DNA of 64,000 nucleotides, taken from positions 1 to 64,000 of the forward strand of contig NZ_JAAALB010000010.1 in NCBI RefSeq assembly GCF_009905545.1, written 5' to 3'. The DNA comes from Cellulophaga sp. BC115SP. Lineage in GTDB: Bacteria > Bacteroidota > Bacteroidia > Cytophagales > Spirosomataceae. Below are positions 54,203-63,571 of this stretch, one piece after another. The notes below the pieces were generated by a model, which was not told the origin of the DNA, made no database searches, and saw nothing but the letters and a program-made list of their open reading frames with translations. Position 1 is the first letter of the stretch; each line of letters begins with the position of its first letter. The translations under genes and the position numbers were made by a program.

Positions 54203-56590
54203 CTACTTCACAGCCCACTCTATAACCCCAGCAGCATTATCAACAGGTAGTTGCACTTCCATTTTGATTACCTTGGTTGTTACGGACTCAAATTGTATAG
54301 TATTGAGCTGGTCTTTGGCAATAGGGCTTTGATTAATGACTTTTACAGGAATCCATTCACCATCTTTTTGGTAGTAAATCTTGTAAGAAGCAGGAATACG
54401 ACAGCCTCCCCAAGGACTATCATCCAACCAATAAATACTTGACGAGGATACCGTGTAAGTTTGGTCAAAGTCATATTGAAGATATTCTGTCGTATTCTTT
54501 TTAGGCCACCAGTGCAAGAAATTGGCACTTTTGTCATTCGAGTTTTCTACTTCATATTGGTCATTTAGTGCTTTGAGCATCAATGGATTGCTCACAGAAC
54601 CTGACACCTTACTTTTACTGGCAATAGTTGGCGCAGGCGTTGGGCGTGCTGCCGTTGCTTCATACGGAATCCAAACTGTCATTTCGGTAGCTCCACGATT
54701 GGCCCAAGAATAGTAGGGTATCGCCTTGATGTCTGTTGTTTTCTTTACCAATTCTTCAGAACCTACTTGTCTTTGTGTGGTGAAACCTTTCATGTTCAAA
54801 GTCATTACTCCGCTCAACAAATCTTGTTGATAAGAGGCTGTAACAGGAGCACTTTTATCCACAACCAAACTCATGACTGATGCTGAGGTATTATCATTTC
54901 CTTCCAAACAATATACCATTGGACCTCTTTGTAAGGCGAATTTTGATTTGTCAGCTTTTACATTATTGTTAGCCAAAATTTTTCTTACATCCATAGGAAG
55001 TGTGAAGCTTACTTTATCACCTTTTTTCCAAATTCTATCAACTACAGCATAGCCTTTTTCCATTTTATAAGAAAATACTTTACCATTTACCAAAAGCTGG
55101 ATTGGGCTTTCTGGTGTTTCATCTTTGTACAAATCACCTGATGATGGTTTACTTAATGCCCAACCCGGAATACGAATGCGTAAAGCAAATTGTGCTGTTT
55201 TTGCAGGAGCAATCGTAATGTCATTTTTCCCTTCCCAAGGATATGCTGTTTGTTGGGTGATCGTCACAGCTGTATTGGGTAATTGAATAGTGGCAGTCCC
55301 TCCTACAAAAAGATTGACATAAAGATTTTTTTGATTTTGAGCATACGTATATCCCGGTACTGAAGGTAGGAAGCGAGTCATATTTGAAACACAGCAAGCA
55401 CAATCCCACCACGCACGACGCTGATGTTGCCCCATAGACGCCAGTGGATTTGGGTAAAAAAACTTATCCCCACTCAATGAAATACCTGAAAGCAAACCGT
55501 TGTAAAGTGTTCTTTCAAGAACATCAACATATTGTGCATCGCCGTGTAATAAAAACATACGCTGATTCCAATAGACATTCGCAATAGCAGCACAGGTTTC
55601 TGCGTAAGCACTCATGTTTGGCAAATCATAATCGTCGCCAAAAGCCTCGCCATTGCCTGTCGCACCGATTCCTCCTGTGATGTAGAGTTTTTTATCAACT
55701 ACGTCATGCCAAATATCATCAATCGCAGACAAGTAAGCTTTGTCGCCAGTAAGCGCTGCCACATCGGCCATTCCTGTGTACATATAGGTGGCACGTACCG
55801 CGTGACCAACAGCTGTATGTTGATCTACGACTTTTTTGTGTGACTGGCTATATTCTTGATTGAAGTGTCCTTCTTTTCCTCTTAAATCTAAAAAGAACTT
55901 AGCTAAATCAAGATAGGCTTTTTTGCCAGTGACTCTATACAATTTTGTCAAACCTGTTTCTACGATTTGGTGTCCAGGAAAGCGTTCTTCTTTTCCCCAG
56001 CCAAAGGTTTTTACCAATAAATCAGCGTTTCTGATGGCAATATTCAAAAGGTTCTTTTTGCCTGTTGCCTGATAATGCGCAACTGCTGACTCGAATAAGT
56101 GACCAGCATTATAGAGTTCATGACTCAAATCTTCTTCTTTTTCCCAACGTTTAGCGCCAAGCCATTCATGAGGTTTTTGGATAGGCATGGTTCTAAAAGT
56201 ATATAAATAGCCATCTGCCTCTTGCGCTGAGCCAATAATCGTAATCAAGGAATCAAGATAGGCTTCTAGTTGAGGGTTTTTCTGTGTTTGTAGACTGTAA
56301 GAAGCCCCTTCAATGACTTTATAAAGGTCGGTATCATCAAACGTAAAAGAAGTGCTTTTATCGGCAGGGATTTGCTTTGCTGCTTTACGGAAATTGTCAA
56401 TACGTCCTGTGATTTTACACTGATTAAGCGTGTAAGGAATAGTCACATTGGCGTTCACCTGCATTTTGGGCGTCCAAAAATTATCTTTAAAATGAACTTG
56501 TGTAAATGCCACAGGCTGAATAGGATAATCGCCTTTTTGGGCAAAAACTCCTAAACAAAAAAAGCAGAAAAGTATCGTTTTGTGTATCAT
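54203..56590 (-). CDS. Exported GH127 beta-L-arabinofuranosidase
   Basis: This 795-residue enzyme has a signal peptide (to about VFAQ, residue 18). The catalytic (alpha/alpha)6 barrel has the GH127 zinc/cysteine residues in AETCAAIANVYWNQRM (about 328-343) and WWDCACCVSNMTRFLPSVPG (about 393-412). These match HypBA1-type enzymes that remove beta-L-arabinofuranose from hydroxyproline-linked arabinooligosaccharides of plant extensins. Beta-sandwich domains follow, and the C-terminal part includes a discoidin-like WLDDSPWGGCRIPASYKIYY. It lies in line with the hydroxyproline catabolic genes. Confidence 0.88.
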   Translation of the reverse strand: MIHKTILFCFFCLGVFAQKGDYPIQPVAFTQVHFKDNFWTPKMQVNANVTIPYTLNQCKITGRIDNFRKAAKQIPADKSTSFTFDDTDLYKVIEGASYSLQTQKNPQLEAYLDSLITIIGSAQEADGYLYTFRTMPIQKPHEWLGAKRWEKEEDLSHELYNAGHLFESAVAHYQATGKKNLLNIAIRNADLLVKTFGWGKEERFPGHQIVETGLTKLYRVTGKKAYLDLAKFFLDLRGKEGHFNQEYSQSHKKVVDQHTAVGHAVRATYMYTGMADVAALTGDKAYLSAIDDIWHDVVDKKLYITGGIGATGNGEAFGDDYDLPNMSAYAETCAAIANVYWNQRMFLLHGDAQYVDVLERTLYNGLLSGISLSGDKFFYPNPLASMGQHQRRAWWDCACCVSNMTRFLPSVPGYTYAQNQKNLYVNLFVGGTATIQLPNTAVTITQQTAYPWEGKNDITIAPAKTAQFALRIRIPGWALSKPSSGDLYKDETPESPIQLLVNGKVFSYKMEKGYAVVDRIWKKGDKVSFTLPMDVRKILANNNVKADKSKFALQRGPMVYCLEGNDNTSASVMSLVVDKSAPVTASYQQDLLSGVMTLNMKGFTTQRQVGSEELVKKTTDIKAIPYYSWANRGATEMTVWIPYEATAARPTPAPTIASKSKVSGSVSNPLMLKALNDQYEVENSNDKSANFLHWWPKKNTTEYLQYDFDQTYTVSSSSIYWLDDSPWGGCRIPASYKIYYQKDGEWIPVKVINQSPIAKDQLNTIQFESVTTKVIKMEVQLPVDNAAGVIEWAVK

Positions 56591-56671
56591 ATTCTATGGC
56601 GCGAATGCTTGAATGAAGATCCAGTTTGAGCAGATATCATTTTAAATAATATTTACTCTCCAGACACTCAT

Positions 56672-58081
56672 TTATAATTCGCTATTATTTTTTTTCAATA
56701 TATAAAAAACAGGAATCCCTAGTAATACTAAACCTAAGCCTGGCCAAGTATAATTGGGTTTATAAATAAGTAATAAAATACAAATACAAGTTGCTGTAAA
56801 AATATACAGTAATGGCACAAATGGATATCCAAATGCTTTGTAAGGTCTTTCAAGTTCTGGTTTTTTGATTCGTAAACGAATAATTCCTAGAATGGTAAGT
56901 GCATAAAAAATGAGTACTGCAAAAATCACATAGTCGAGGAGTTCGCCGTACTTACCACTCAAACATAAAACCGAAGCCCAAGCACATTGAATCCATAGTG
57001 CTTTTTCGGGAACACCATTTTTGTTCAGTTCTCCTACTTTTTTGAAGAATAGACCATCATTTGCCATCGTGTAATACACACGGGCGCCAGCTAAGATAAG
57101 TCCATTATCACAACCAAAAGTCGAAATCATTAAGAAAATGGCAACAATCATAGTGCCCTCTTCTCCAAAAATATGTTGAGAAGCTACTACCCCCACTCGA
57201 TCATTTTCTGCAAAAGCAATCGACGGTAAATCTAATACCGAAACATACATGATATTGGTGAGCAAATAAATGCTTGTTACAATGAGTGTTCCGAGGAAAA
57301 GACTTAGACCAATATTGCGTTGTGGATTTTGGATTTCGCCAGCGATAAATGTCACATTATTCCAAGAATCACTACTAAACAAACTTCCGACCATACTAGC
57401 GGCGATTGCTCCGAAGGCAGCCCAACCTGTGTATGGTAAAAATCCTGAAGAGGTAAGTTGTTGAATAGAAAAGCCTGTTTCCCAGTTATGATGCCAAGTT
57501 TCGGTATTAGCCGTAAGAATAAACCCAAAAATAACTAATCCAAATAAGGCAAGCAGTTTGGTCACTGTAAAAATTGACTGGACATATTTTCCGTATTGAA
57601 CACCACGCGTGTTGATAAACGAAAGAAAAATGATAAGGGCTATAGAGGTAAGCTGTGCTGCTGAAATATTGAGTTCTAGGACAGAGAATAGAATATTTTT
57701 TTCGCTTAAAACAGGAAAAAGATAGGCTGAAAATTTGCTAAAGGCAACCCCAACGGCTGCGATAGAGCCTGTTTGGATTACGGTAAAAAAGCTCCAACCA
57801 TACAAGAACCCAATCAGAGGATTGAAGGCCTCTTTGAGATAAATATATTGCCCTCCTGCTTTGGGAAACATACCACTTAGCTCGCCATAACTAACGGCCG
57901 CCGCTACAGTGAGTAATCCAGTAAGAACCCATACTAAAAGTAACCCTCCAGCAGAACCTACATTTCGGACAATATCAGAACTTACAATAAAAATCCCTGA
58001 CCCGATCATGGAGCCCGCCACAATCATTGTGGCATCGAAGAGGCGAAAGGAGCGTTTGAAGGATGGTTGTTCTTGAGACAT
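56672..58081 (-). CDS. APC family amino-acid permease
   Basis: This 469-residue inner-membrane transporter has about 12 helices. The N-terminal motif DATMIVAGSMIGSGIFIVSS is typical of the APC superfamily, as is FPKAGGQYIYLKEAFNP in the second helical region. It lies between the GH127 gene and the 4-hydroxyproline epimerase gene, all on the same strand, so hydroxyproline or a related amino acid is the likely cargo. That substrate is inferred from context only. Confidence 0.88.
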   Translation of the reverse strand: MSQEQPSFKRSFRLFDATMIVAGSMIGSGIFIVSSDIVRNVGSAGGLLLVWVLTGLLTVAAAVSYGELSGMFPKAGGQYIYLKEAFNPLIGFLYGWSFFTVIQTGSIAAVGVAFSKFSAYLFPVLSEKNILFSVLELNISAAQLTSIALIIFLSFINTRGVQYGKYVQSIFTVTKLLALFGLVIFGFILTANTETWHHNWETGFSIQQLTSSGFLPYTGWAAFGAIAASMVGSLFSSDSWNNVTFIAGEIQNPQRNIGLSLFLGTLIVTSIYLLTNIMYVSVLDLPSIAFAENDRVGVVASQHIFGEEGTMIVAIFLMISTFGCDNGLILAGARVYYTMANDGLFFKKVGELNKNGVPEKALWIQCAWASVLCLSGKYGELLDYVIFAVLIFYALTILGIIRLRIKKPELERPYKAFGYPFVPLLYIFTATCICILLLIYKPNYTWPGLGLVLLGIPVFYILKKNNSEL

Positions 58082-58082
58082 A

Positions 58083-58235
58083 GTTGAGTGATTTAGTGAT
58101 TGATGAATGAGTGATTGAATAAGTGCAAATCTTCATACTCACTCCACCGCTCCACCACTCAATCACTCAATAAAGTCAGGTATTAATGCAAAATAAAATC
58201 ATATTGCTTTAGGCTGTAAGCCTTAGGCATTAGGT
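58083..58235. repeat. Intergenic repeats upstream of the permease gene
   Basis: Positions 58083-58170 contain GAGTGATTTAGTGATTGATG and CACTCAATCACTCAATAA, words shared with the arms of the 38560-38820 element. Positions 58179-58235 hold dispersed fold-back repeat copy 7: TTAATGCAAAATAAAATC, then GCTTTAGGCTGTAAGCC and TTAGGCATTAGG. The rest of the 306-base gap shows nothing recognisable. Confidence 0.72.
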
Positions 58236-58387
58236 AAAATATGCTCAAAGAAGCTCAGATATATCTTGCATACTTATGAGGGTAATCCTACAAATTAAAA
58301 TTTTGAGTGATTGTGGATGCAAGGTGCTGATAATTAAAATCTTACATTTTGAATTCGCAACTCGCAATTCACCACTCAACATTAATG

Positions 58388-59389
58388 CTAAAGTACTTGA
58401 AACCCATAAGCATAAGGATCATCCTCTGGGTCGATATTGATGGTATTGTAGCCATAGATTCTTGCCCAGCCCTCTATACTTGGTTTCATGGCGGGCTTTC
58501 CTCCTACGGTCGTTTCTTCTTCTATTCTTCCAATAAATTTTGAACCGATGATACTTTCATGAATAAACTCATCCCCTTTCTTCAATTTACCTTTGGCATA
58601 CCATTGCGCCATACGTGCCGAAGTACCCGTACCACATGGCGAGCGGTCAATGGCTTTGTCTCCGTAAAATACCGCATTACGAGCTGTAGAGGTTGGGTCT
58701 AATACATCGCCAGTCCACAAGATATGCGAACAACCTTTGATGGTATCATTTTCGGGATGCACAAAAGAATATTGCTCATTGATGCGGTTACGTAAGGTTC
58801 TACTCCAACTAATAAGCTGGTCAGCGCTGTAATGTTGCAAGCCTTTGAAATTTTCTTGAACATCAACAATGGCATAAAAGTTACCACCATACGAAACATC
58901 TACTTTGATAGGACCTAAATCAGGACATTCTACACTCAAATCGGTAGCTGCTAAGAAAGAAGATACGTTGGTGAGTTTTACACTTTTTACCTTTTTACCT
59001 TCCTGTTTATAGTCAATTAACACCAAACCAGCAGGAGCTTCCATACGGATTTTTCCTTCTACTTTTGGTGTAATTAATCCTTCTTCTACGGCAATAGTGA
59101 TTGTTCCGATTGTACCATGTCCACACATGGGCAGACAGCCACTTGTTTCGATAAACAATACCGCTACGTCATTTTCTGGGTCATGAGGAGGATACAAAAT
59201 ACTTCCGCTCATCATATCATGACCACGAGGCTCGAACATAAGCCCTTTTCGAATCCAATCGTAATTTTGAAGGAAATACTGGCGTTTTTCGCTCATATTA
59301 CTTCCTTCAAGCACAGGCCCACCTCCTGCCACTAGTCTCACGGGATTACCACAAGTATGGGCGTCTACACAAAAAAATGTTTTTTTCAT
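58388..59389 (-). CDS. 4-hydroxyproline epimerase
   Basis: This 333-residue cytoplasmic enzyme of the proline racemase superfamily interconverts trans-4-hydroxy-L-proline and cis-4-hydroxy-D-proline. Both catalytic Cys residues are present, in PMCGHGTIG (about residue 87) and DRSPCGTGTSARMA (about 251). The two-Cys set excludes the trans-3-hydroxyproline dehydratase group, which has Thr at the second site. The specificity for hydroxyproline rather than proline is inferred from the neighbouring pathway genes. It is transcribed with the downstream permease and GH127 genes or from its own promoter (gaps of about 300 bases). Confidence 0.9.
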   Translation of the reverse strand: MKKTFFCVDAHTCGNPVRLVAGGGPVLEGSNMSEKRQYFLQNYDWIRKGLMFEPRGHDMMSGSILYPPHDPENDVAVLFIETSGCLPMCGHGTIGTITIAVEEGLITPKVEGKIRMEAPAGLVLIDYKQEGKKVKSVKLTNVSSFLAATDLSVECPDLGPIKVDVSYGGNFYAIVDVQENFKGLQHYSADQLISWSRTLRNRINEQYSFVHPENDTIKGCSHILWTGDVLDPTSTARNAVFYGDKAIDRSPCGTGTSARMAQWYAKGKLKKGDEFIHESIIGSKFIGRIEEETTVGGKPAMKPSIEGWARIYGYNTINIDPEDDPYAYGFQVL

Positions 59390-59709
59390 AGTTTTATCAG
59401 GGGTAAGAATGAGTGCTGAATTGGGAGTTGTGAATTAGTACTGTACGAAAGATTTCCAACTATTTCAGATTTGGGATTTCTGATTTCGGAAAAAAGTAAA
59501 ATACCTTTAATTTTTACAAAATATAAAAGACTCCACTTCCAATGTTAAAAATTACGGCAAAGGCACCGAAGGAATTGTATTGAACAGTGAGTAGTCGACA
59601 GTAAAAGGTTTTCCACATACATACACCTAATAGTCAAAAGCTCATAGTCGCTTATTTCGAGTGCCTAAGCAGTAATAACTAATCACGTAATCATTCATTA
59701 ACTTACTAA
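59390..59709. other. Intergenic, nothing recognised
   Basis: This 320-base gap between the dehydrogenase and epimerase genes has no gene or terminator. A short TTTGGGATTTCTGATTTCGG stretch near 59471-59490 is mildly repetitive. Confidence 0.4.
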
Positions 59710-61176
59710 CTAAATTGTTTCGTTGGTAAATGTATCATTGACCAAACGCCAAATTTTTAATGGATTACCATCTTTTAATTCTTCTGGTAACATCCAATCT
59801 TTGAATCCTTGTAAACAAATTGGTCTAACCCAACGCTTAATGGCGCTTGTACCTACCGAAGTATAGCGAGCGTCGAAAGTGGAAGGGTACGCTCCTCCAT
59901 GAACCATGCTACCAGCAACCTCCACACCTGTTGGGGCGGCGTTTAAAATCACACGACCAGCCAGAGAGCATTGTAGCGTCAATATTTCAGGATAGTTTTC
60001 AACATCCTGTTCTGTCGCCATTAAGGTAGTGGTAAGTTGTCCACCAAGTGCTTTGAGGGCTTGTGAAAGTTCTTGTACATCTTGACAAATCACAAGTAAT
60101 GCAAAAGGCCCAAATGCTTCCTCATGTAAAAGTGGATTTTCGATGAAATCCTTTGCTGAAACCTTCGCAAGACTAGGAGTAGGTTTTTCTAAATCCTCAA
60201 CCACAGCCAGAGAAGCTTCAGAAGCTACTCCTGCTTGCGATGTAATAGTGTAGCGTGCTTTATCAAATGCCTTTGCAATACCAGAGTGCAACATAGGATG
60301 CAAGGCAACCTGTGTAAGCTCTTGTTCTAAGGTCTCTGAAAAAGTACTTAATGCAGGACTATCGATTGCCAAAAGCAAGCCCGGTTTGGTACAAAACTGT
60401 CCCATCCCTAGCGAAATAGAACCTGCAAGGGTTTTTGCTAACGTTGTATTAGTTTGGTTTAATGATTCAGGGAATAAAACTACAGGATTGATACTACTCA
60501 TTTCGGCGAAGACAGGAATAGGAACTTCCCTTTGGTCGGCGTACGCTTTGAGAGCTTTACCTCCAGCTTGTGAGCCTGTAAAACCAACTGCTGTAGTGAG
60601 TGGATGCATCACCAATGCTTTACCTGTTTCGTTACTAACATCACTAATATGCTGTATTGTAAAAGGATGTATTTGACAGCGTGAAATGGCTTTTTCCATC
60701 GCCGAGAACATCAATGCTGAAGTTTCAGGATGGGCAGGATGTGCTTTAATGACTACCGAAACACCAGCAGCCAAAGCACTTGCGGTATCACCGCCTGCGG
60801 TAGAAAAAGCAAACGGAAAATTGCTAGCACCAAAAATAGCCACAGGGCCAATCGGTACAAGCATTTTACGGGTATCTGGCTTAGGTGGTACTCGGTCAGG
60901 ATTGGCTGTATCGATACAGGCTTCAACCCAAGAGCCTTCGGCAATAAGACGAGCAAACATGCGTAATTGACCTGTTGTTCGTCCAATTTCTCCTTGAAGC
61001 CTTGGCAATGGAAGATTAGTTTCTTGATGTGCAATAGTCACCAATGAATCTTTCAATGCTTCTATTTCTTCTGCGATGGTTTCTAAAAAAATAGCACGGT
61101 TTTTACCCGATACTTGGCGGTAATGCTCAAATGCCTCTTGTGCTTGTTGCATTACCGTTGAAATGATTTGAGACAT
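59710..61176 (-). CDS. Alpha-ketoglutarate semialdehyde (2,5-dioxovalerate) dehydrogenase
   Basis: This aldehyde dehydrogenase of about 488 residues oxidises 2,5-dioxopentanoate to 2-oxoglutarate with NAD(P)+, the last step of hydroxyproline use. Catalytic Cys is in MGQFCTKPG (about residue 259), the NAD-site segment is GASNFPFAFSTAGGD, and the Glu region is FAEMSSINPV. The short opening ETIAEEIEALKDSL fits the 2,5-dioxovalerate group. The start at 61176 (MSQIISTVM) is chosen. The longer frame to 61257 reads through TTTGAAGATTTG repeats. Confidence 0.88.
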   Translation of the reverse strand: MSQIISTVMQQAQEAFEHYRQVSGKNRAIFLETIAEEIEALKDSLVTIAHQETNLPLPRLQGEIGRTTGQLRMFARLIAEGSWVEACIDTANPDRVPPKPDTRKMLVPIGPVAIFGASNFPFAFSTAGGDTASALAAGVSVVIKAHPAHPETSALMFSAMEKAISRCQIHPFTIQHISDVSNETGKALVMHPLTTAVGFTGSQAGGKALKAYADQREVPIPVFAEMSSINPVVLFPESLNQTNTTLAKTLAGSISLGMGQFCTKPGLLLAIDSPALSTFSETLEQELTQVALHPMLHSGIAKAFDKARYTITSQAGVASEASLAVVEDLEKPTPSLAKVSAKDFIENPLLHEEAFGPFALLVICQDVQELSQALKALGGQLTTTLMATEQDVENYPEILTLQCSLAGRVILNAAPTGVEVAGSMVHGGAYPSTFDARYTSVGTSAIKRWVRPICLQGFKDWMLPEELKDGNPLKIWRLVNDTFTNETI

Positions 61177-61185
61177 TTTTTTTAA

Positions 61186-61437
61186 ATTTGAAAATGCGTT
61201 AATCTTCAAGATTTGAAGATGAGTTAATTTGAAGATTTGAAAATAATTAAACGACACATTTTTAAAATTTCAAATCCTCAAATTCTCAAACGATAATAGA
61301 CAAAAGACTATCCCCTTCATCACCTCTAATCTAATAGCCAAAGGTCAAGTACAGCCTTTTAAGTTTGAAAATGAGTTAATTTGAAGATTTGAAAATAATT
61401 AAACGATACATTTTCAAATCTTCAAATCCCCAAATTA
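61186..61437. repeat. TTTGAAGATTTG-type repeats, two copies
   Basis: Two near-identical segments of about 50-60 bases, 61220-61280 and 61370-61433, share GAGTTAATTTGAAGATTTGA and AAATAATTAAACGA then ACATTTT. Each is followed by inverted CAAATCTTCAAAT-like words. The related hairpin at 15781-15844 carries the same motif. Confidence 0.75.
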
Positions 61438-62355
61438 TAATACAATCGCCTTATAATCTGGCAAAGTTGGTCTGATTGCAATAGCGCCATCAATAAGTGC
61501 TAAAATGCGTTCTCTTTCAGCACCGCTAAGTACCAAACGTGGTGGGCGCACCGCTTCACTACCCAAATCAACTCTTGATTCAGCCAACTTGATGTATTGT
61601 ACTAATTTTGGATGAATATCTAATTCTAACAATGGCATGAACCAACGGTAAATGCTAAGAGCTTCTTCGTAGCGACCAGCTTTTACTAATTTATAAATGG
61701 CCACCGTTTCCTCAGGGAAGGCACATACCAAACCTGCAACCCATCCATCAGCACCCATCACCAATTGTTCCATAGCAATGGTATCTACACCACACATGAT
61801 TTTGAATCTGTCGCCAAAACGATTACGCATTCTGGTTACGTTGGTCAAATCACGCGTAGATTCTTTTACTGCCTGAATGTTTTCGCACTCAGCCAAGGCA
61901 GCAAACATATCCAATGTTACTTCAATTTTATAATCTACAGGGTTATTGTAAATCATAATAGGAAGTGTAGTTGAATTGGCTACCGCTTTGAAATATTCTA
62001 CTGTTTCGAAGTCATCAGCTTTGTAGCGCATCGGAGGAAGCATCATCAAACCAGCGGCACCCCACTCTTCGGCTAGTTTAGCCAATTGAATTGCATCTCT
62101 GGTAGCTCCTTCAGCAATATTTAAAACTACTGGAACACGTCCAGCTACCTTTTCAACGGTAAACTTTACCAACGCTCCTTTTTCTTCTAGACTCAGTACA
62201 CTTGCCTCACCTAAGGTTCCGCCAAGAATGATACCGTCGACACCTGCCTCAAGTTGGAATTGCAAGTTTTTGTCAAATAATTCAAAATCAAGTTGGTCAT
62301 CTGCACCAAACTTTGTCGTCACAGCGGGAAATACGCCTTGCCAATTGATTGCCAT
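61435..62355 (-). CDS. 1-pyrroline-4-hydroxy-2-carboxylate deaminase (DHDPS/NAL family)
   Basis: This TIM-barrel Schiff-base enzyme of about 306 residues has the catalytic Lys in QAVKESTRD (about residue 163) and the Tyr in IMIYNNPVD (about 133). GGTLGEASVLSLEEK replaces the usual DapA phosphate-binding GTTGE motif. In this operon position the member acts on 1-pyrroline-4-hydroxy-2-carboxylate to give 2-oxoglutarate semialdehyde. It is not the housekeeping dihydrodipicolinate synthase. The start at 62355 (MAINWQGV) is chosen. It is the first gene of the minus-strand cluster. Confidence 0.83.
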   Translation of the reverse strand: MAINWQGVFPAVTTKFGADDQLDFELFDKNLQFQLEAGVDGIILGGTLGEASVLSLEEKGALVKFTVEKVAGRVPVVLNIAEGATRDAIQLAKLAEEWGAAGLMMLPPMRYKADDFETVEYFKAVANSTTLPIMIYNNPVDYKIEVTLDMFAALAECENIQAVKESTRDLTNVTRMRNRFGDRFKIMCGVDTIAMEQLVMGADGWVAGLVCAFPEETVAIYKLVKAGRYEEALSIYRWFMPLLELDIHPKLVQYIKLAESRVDLGSEAVRPPRLVLSGAERERILALIDGAIAIRPTLPDYKAIVL

Positions 62356-62376
62356 AGTTCTGTTGTTGTTTTTTAT

Positions 62377-62406
62377 CAAAATTACCCAAAACATAAGCGG
62401 GTCAAA
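62377..62406 (-). promoter_or_regulatory. Promoter of the hydroxyproline gene cluster
   Basis: On the minus strand TTTG (62406-62403) and TAATTTTG (62384-62377) are separated by 18 bases, close to the Bacteroidota consensus. The leader to the start at 62355 would be short, about 15 bases. The AraC regulator gene is divergent on the other side of this region. Confidence 0.5.
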
Positions 62407-62659
62407 GGTTGATTTTTAATCAATTATAGCCAGATATTAACCTGTTTATGTGTGATATATCTATAAAGTTGTTTATATTTAGCTAATTAGTAGAAAAGAG
62501 TGTTCGGGTAGCATGAAGGCAAACTAATTTTAGCTTTTGGGTATTGGATTTGGGTAGCGGAGTTTAAATGTTATTTTGTGATAGACTCATAGATTGAGTA
62601 CCTGTAGATTCAAAACCAAGACAGACGTTGAATCCTTTTAAATAGTATTTAATGAGCAA

Positions 62660-63529
62660 ATGAAAGTATTACAATTTACTATTCCCGTACCGCACGATCA
62701 TACGATTATCGTTCAGCAGGACATCATGCCTTATTTCTATCCACATTTGCATAGACATGAGGAAATACAGATTACATGGGTGCAACAAGGTGAAGGAACT
62801 TTGATTGCGGATAATAATATGCACACCTTCAAATCGAATGATATTTTTTGGTTGGGTGCCAATCAACCGCACATGTTTAAGAGTGATCCGAGCTATTTTT
62901 TACCTAAAAGCGAATTAGAGATTCAAGCCTTGGTACTATTTTTTAATCCTCATGGACCATTAGCGGCTTTGTTTAACTTACCCGAAATGCTCAATGTAAA
63001 ACGCTTTTTACAACAAAATCCCAACGGATTTAAGATACCAGCAGAAAAAGCGGAGGAGATTTCGACCAAAATGATGCTCATTCACGAACATATCGGTATC
63101 GAGCAAATGATTCATTTTATGGATTTGCTGAGGCTAATTTCTAGCATAGAACCACTGGATGCACTTTCGGAAGGCTCAAGACCAAAACTTTACAGTGAAA
63201 ACGAGGGCTTGAGAATGAGTAATATCTATAATTTTATCATTCAAGAATTTGAAAAGCCTATTACTCTCGAAGATGCAGCTAATAAAGCGCACATGACTCC
63301 GCATGCTTTTTGTAGATATTTCAAAAAGCACACAGGTCATACCTTTTTATCGTTCCTAAATGAAGTACGTATTAATGAAGCCTGTAAAAAACTCACCAAC
63401 GAATCTCCCATTGGTATTGCACAAGTAGCCTACAGTTGTGGTTTTAATAGTATTACCAACTTCAACCGTATCTTCAAACGCATCAAGGGCAAATCCCCAA
63501 GTGAGTATTTGGAGGAGTTTTTTAAGTGA
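62660..63529 (+). CDS. AraC family regulator of the hydroxyproline cluster
   Basis: This 289-residue regulator has an N-terminal cupin sensor (HLHRHEEIQITWVQQGEGTL, DIFWLGANQPHMFK) and C-terminal double helix-turn-helix (ANKAHMTPHAFCRYFKKHTGH, IAQVAYSCGFNSITNFNRIFK). It is divergent from the hydroxyproline deaminase gene over a 304-base gap and is the obvious candidate activator. It is a paralogue of the AraC protein at 40269-41129. The ligand is unknown. Confidence 0.9.
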   Translation: MKVLQFTIPVPHDHTIIVQQDIMPYFYPHLHRHEEIQITWVQQGEGTLIADNNMHTFKSNDIFWLGANQPHMFKSDPSYFLPKSELEIQALVLFFNPHGPLAALFNLPEMLNVKRFLQQNPNGFKIPAEKAEEISTKMMLIHEHIGIEQMIHFMDLLRLISSIEPLDALSEGSRPKLYSENEGLRMSNIYNFIIQEFEKPITLEDAANKAHMTPHAFCRYFKKHTGHTFLSFLNEVRINEACKKLTNESPIGIAQVAYSCGFNSITNFNRIFKRIKGKSPSEYLEEFFK

Positions 63530-63571
63530 GGAATTGGGAATGTTAAGTTTTGAATATGCTATAGTTATCTA

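Noticed and set aside
58388-59389. Trans-3-hydroxy-L-proline dehydratase
   Set aside because: Both catalytic Cys positions are Cys. The dehydratase group has Thr at the second one.
60386-60970. Plus-strand open frames inside the aldehyde dehydrogenase gene (60386-60676 and 60686-60970)
   Set aside because: They are shadows of a strongly conserved minus-strand gene with no recognisable domains.
61435-62355. Housekeeping dihydrodipicolinate synthase (dapA)
   Set aside because: The fold is the same, but the GTTGE motif is replaced by GGTLGE and the gene lies inside the hydroxyproline cluster, so a deaminase role fits better.
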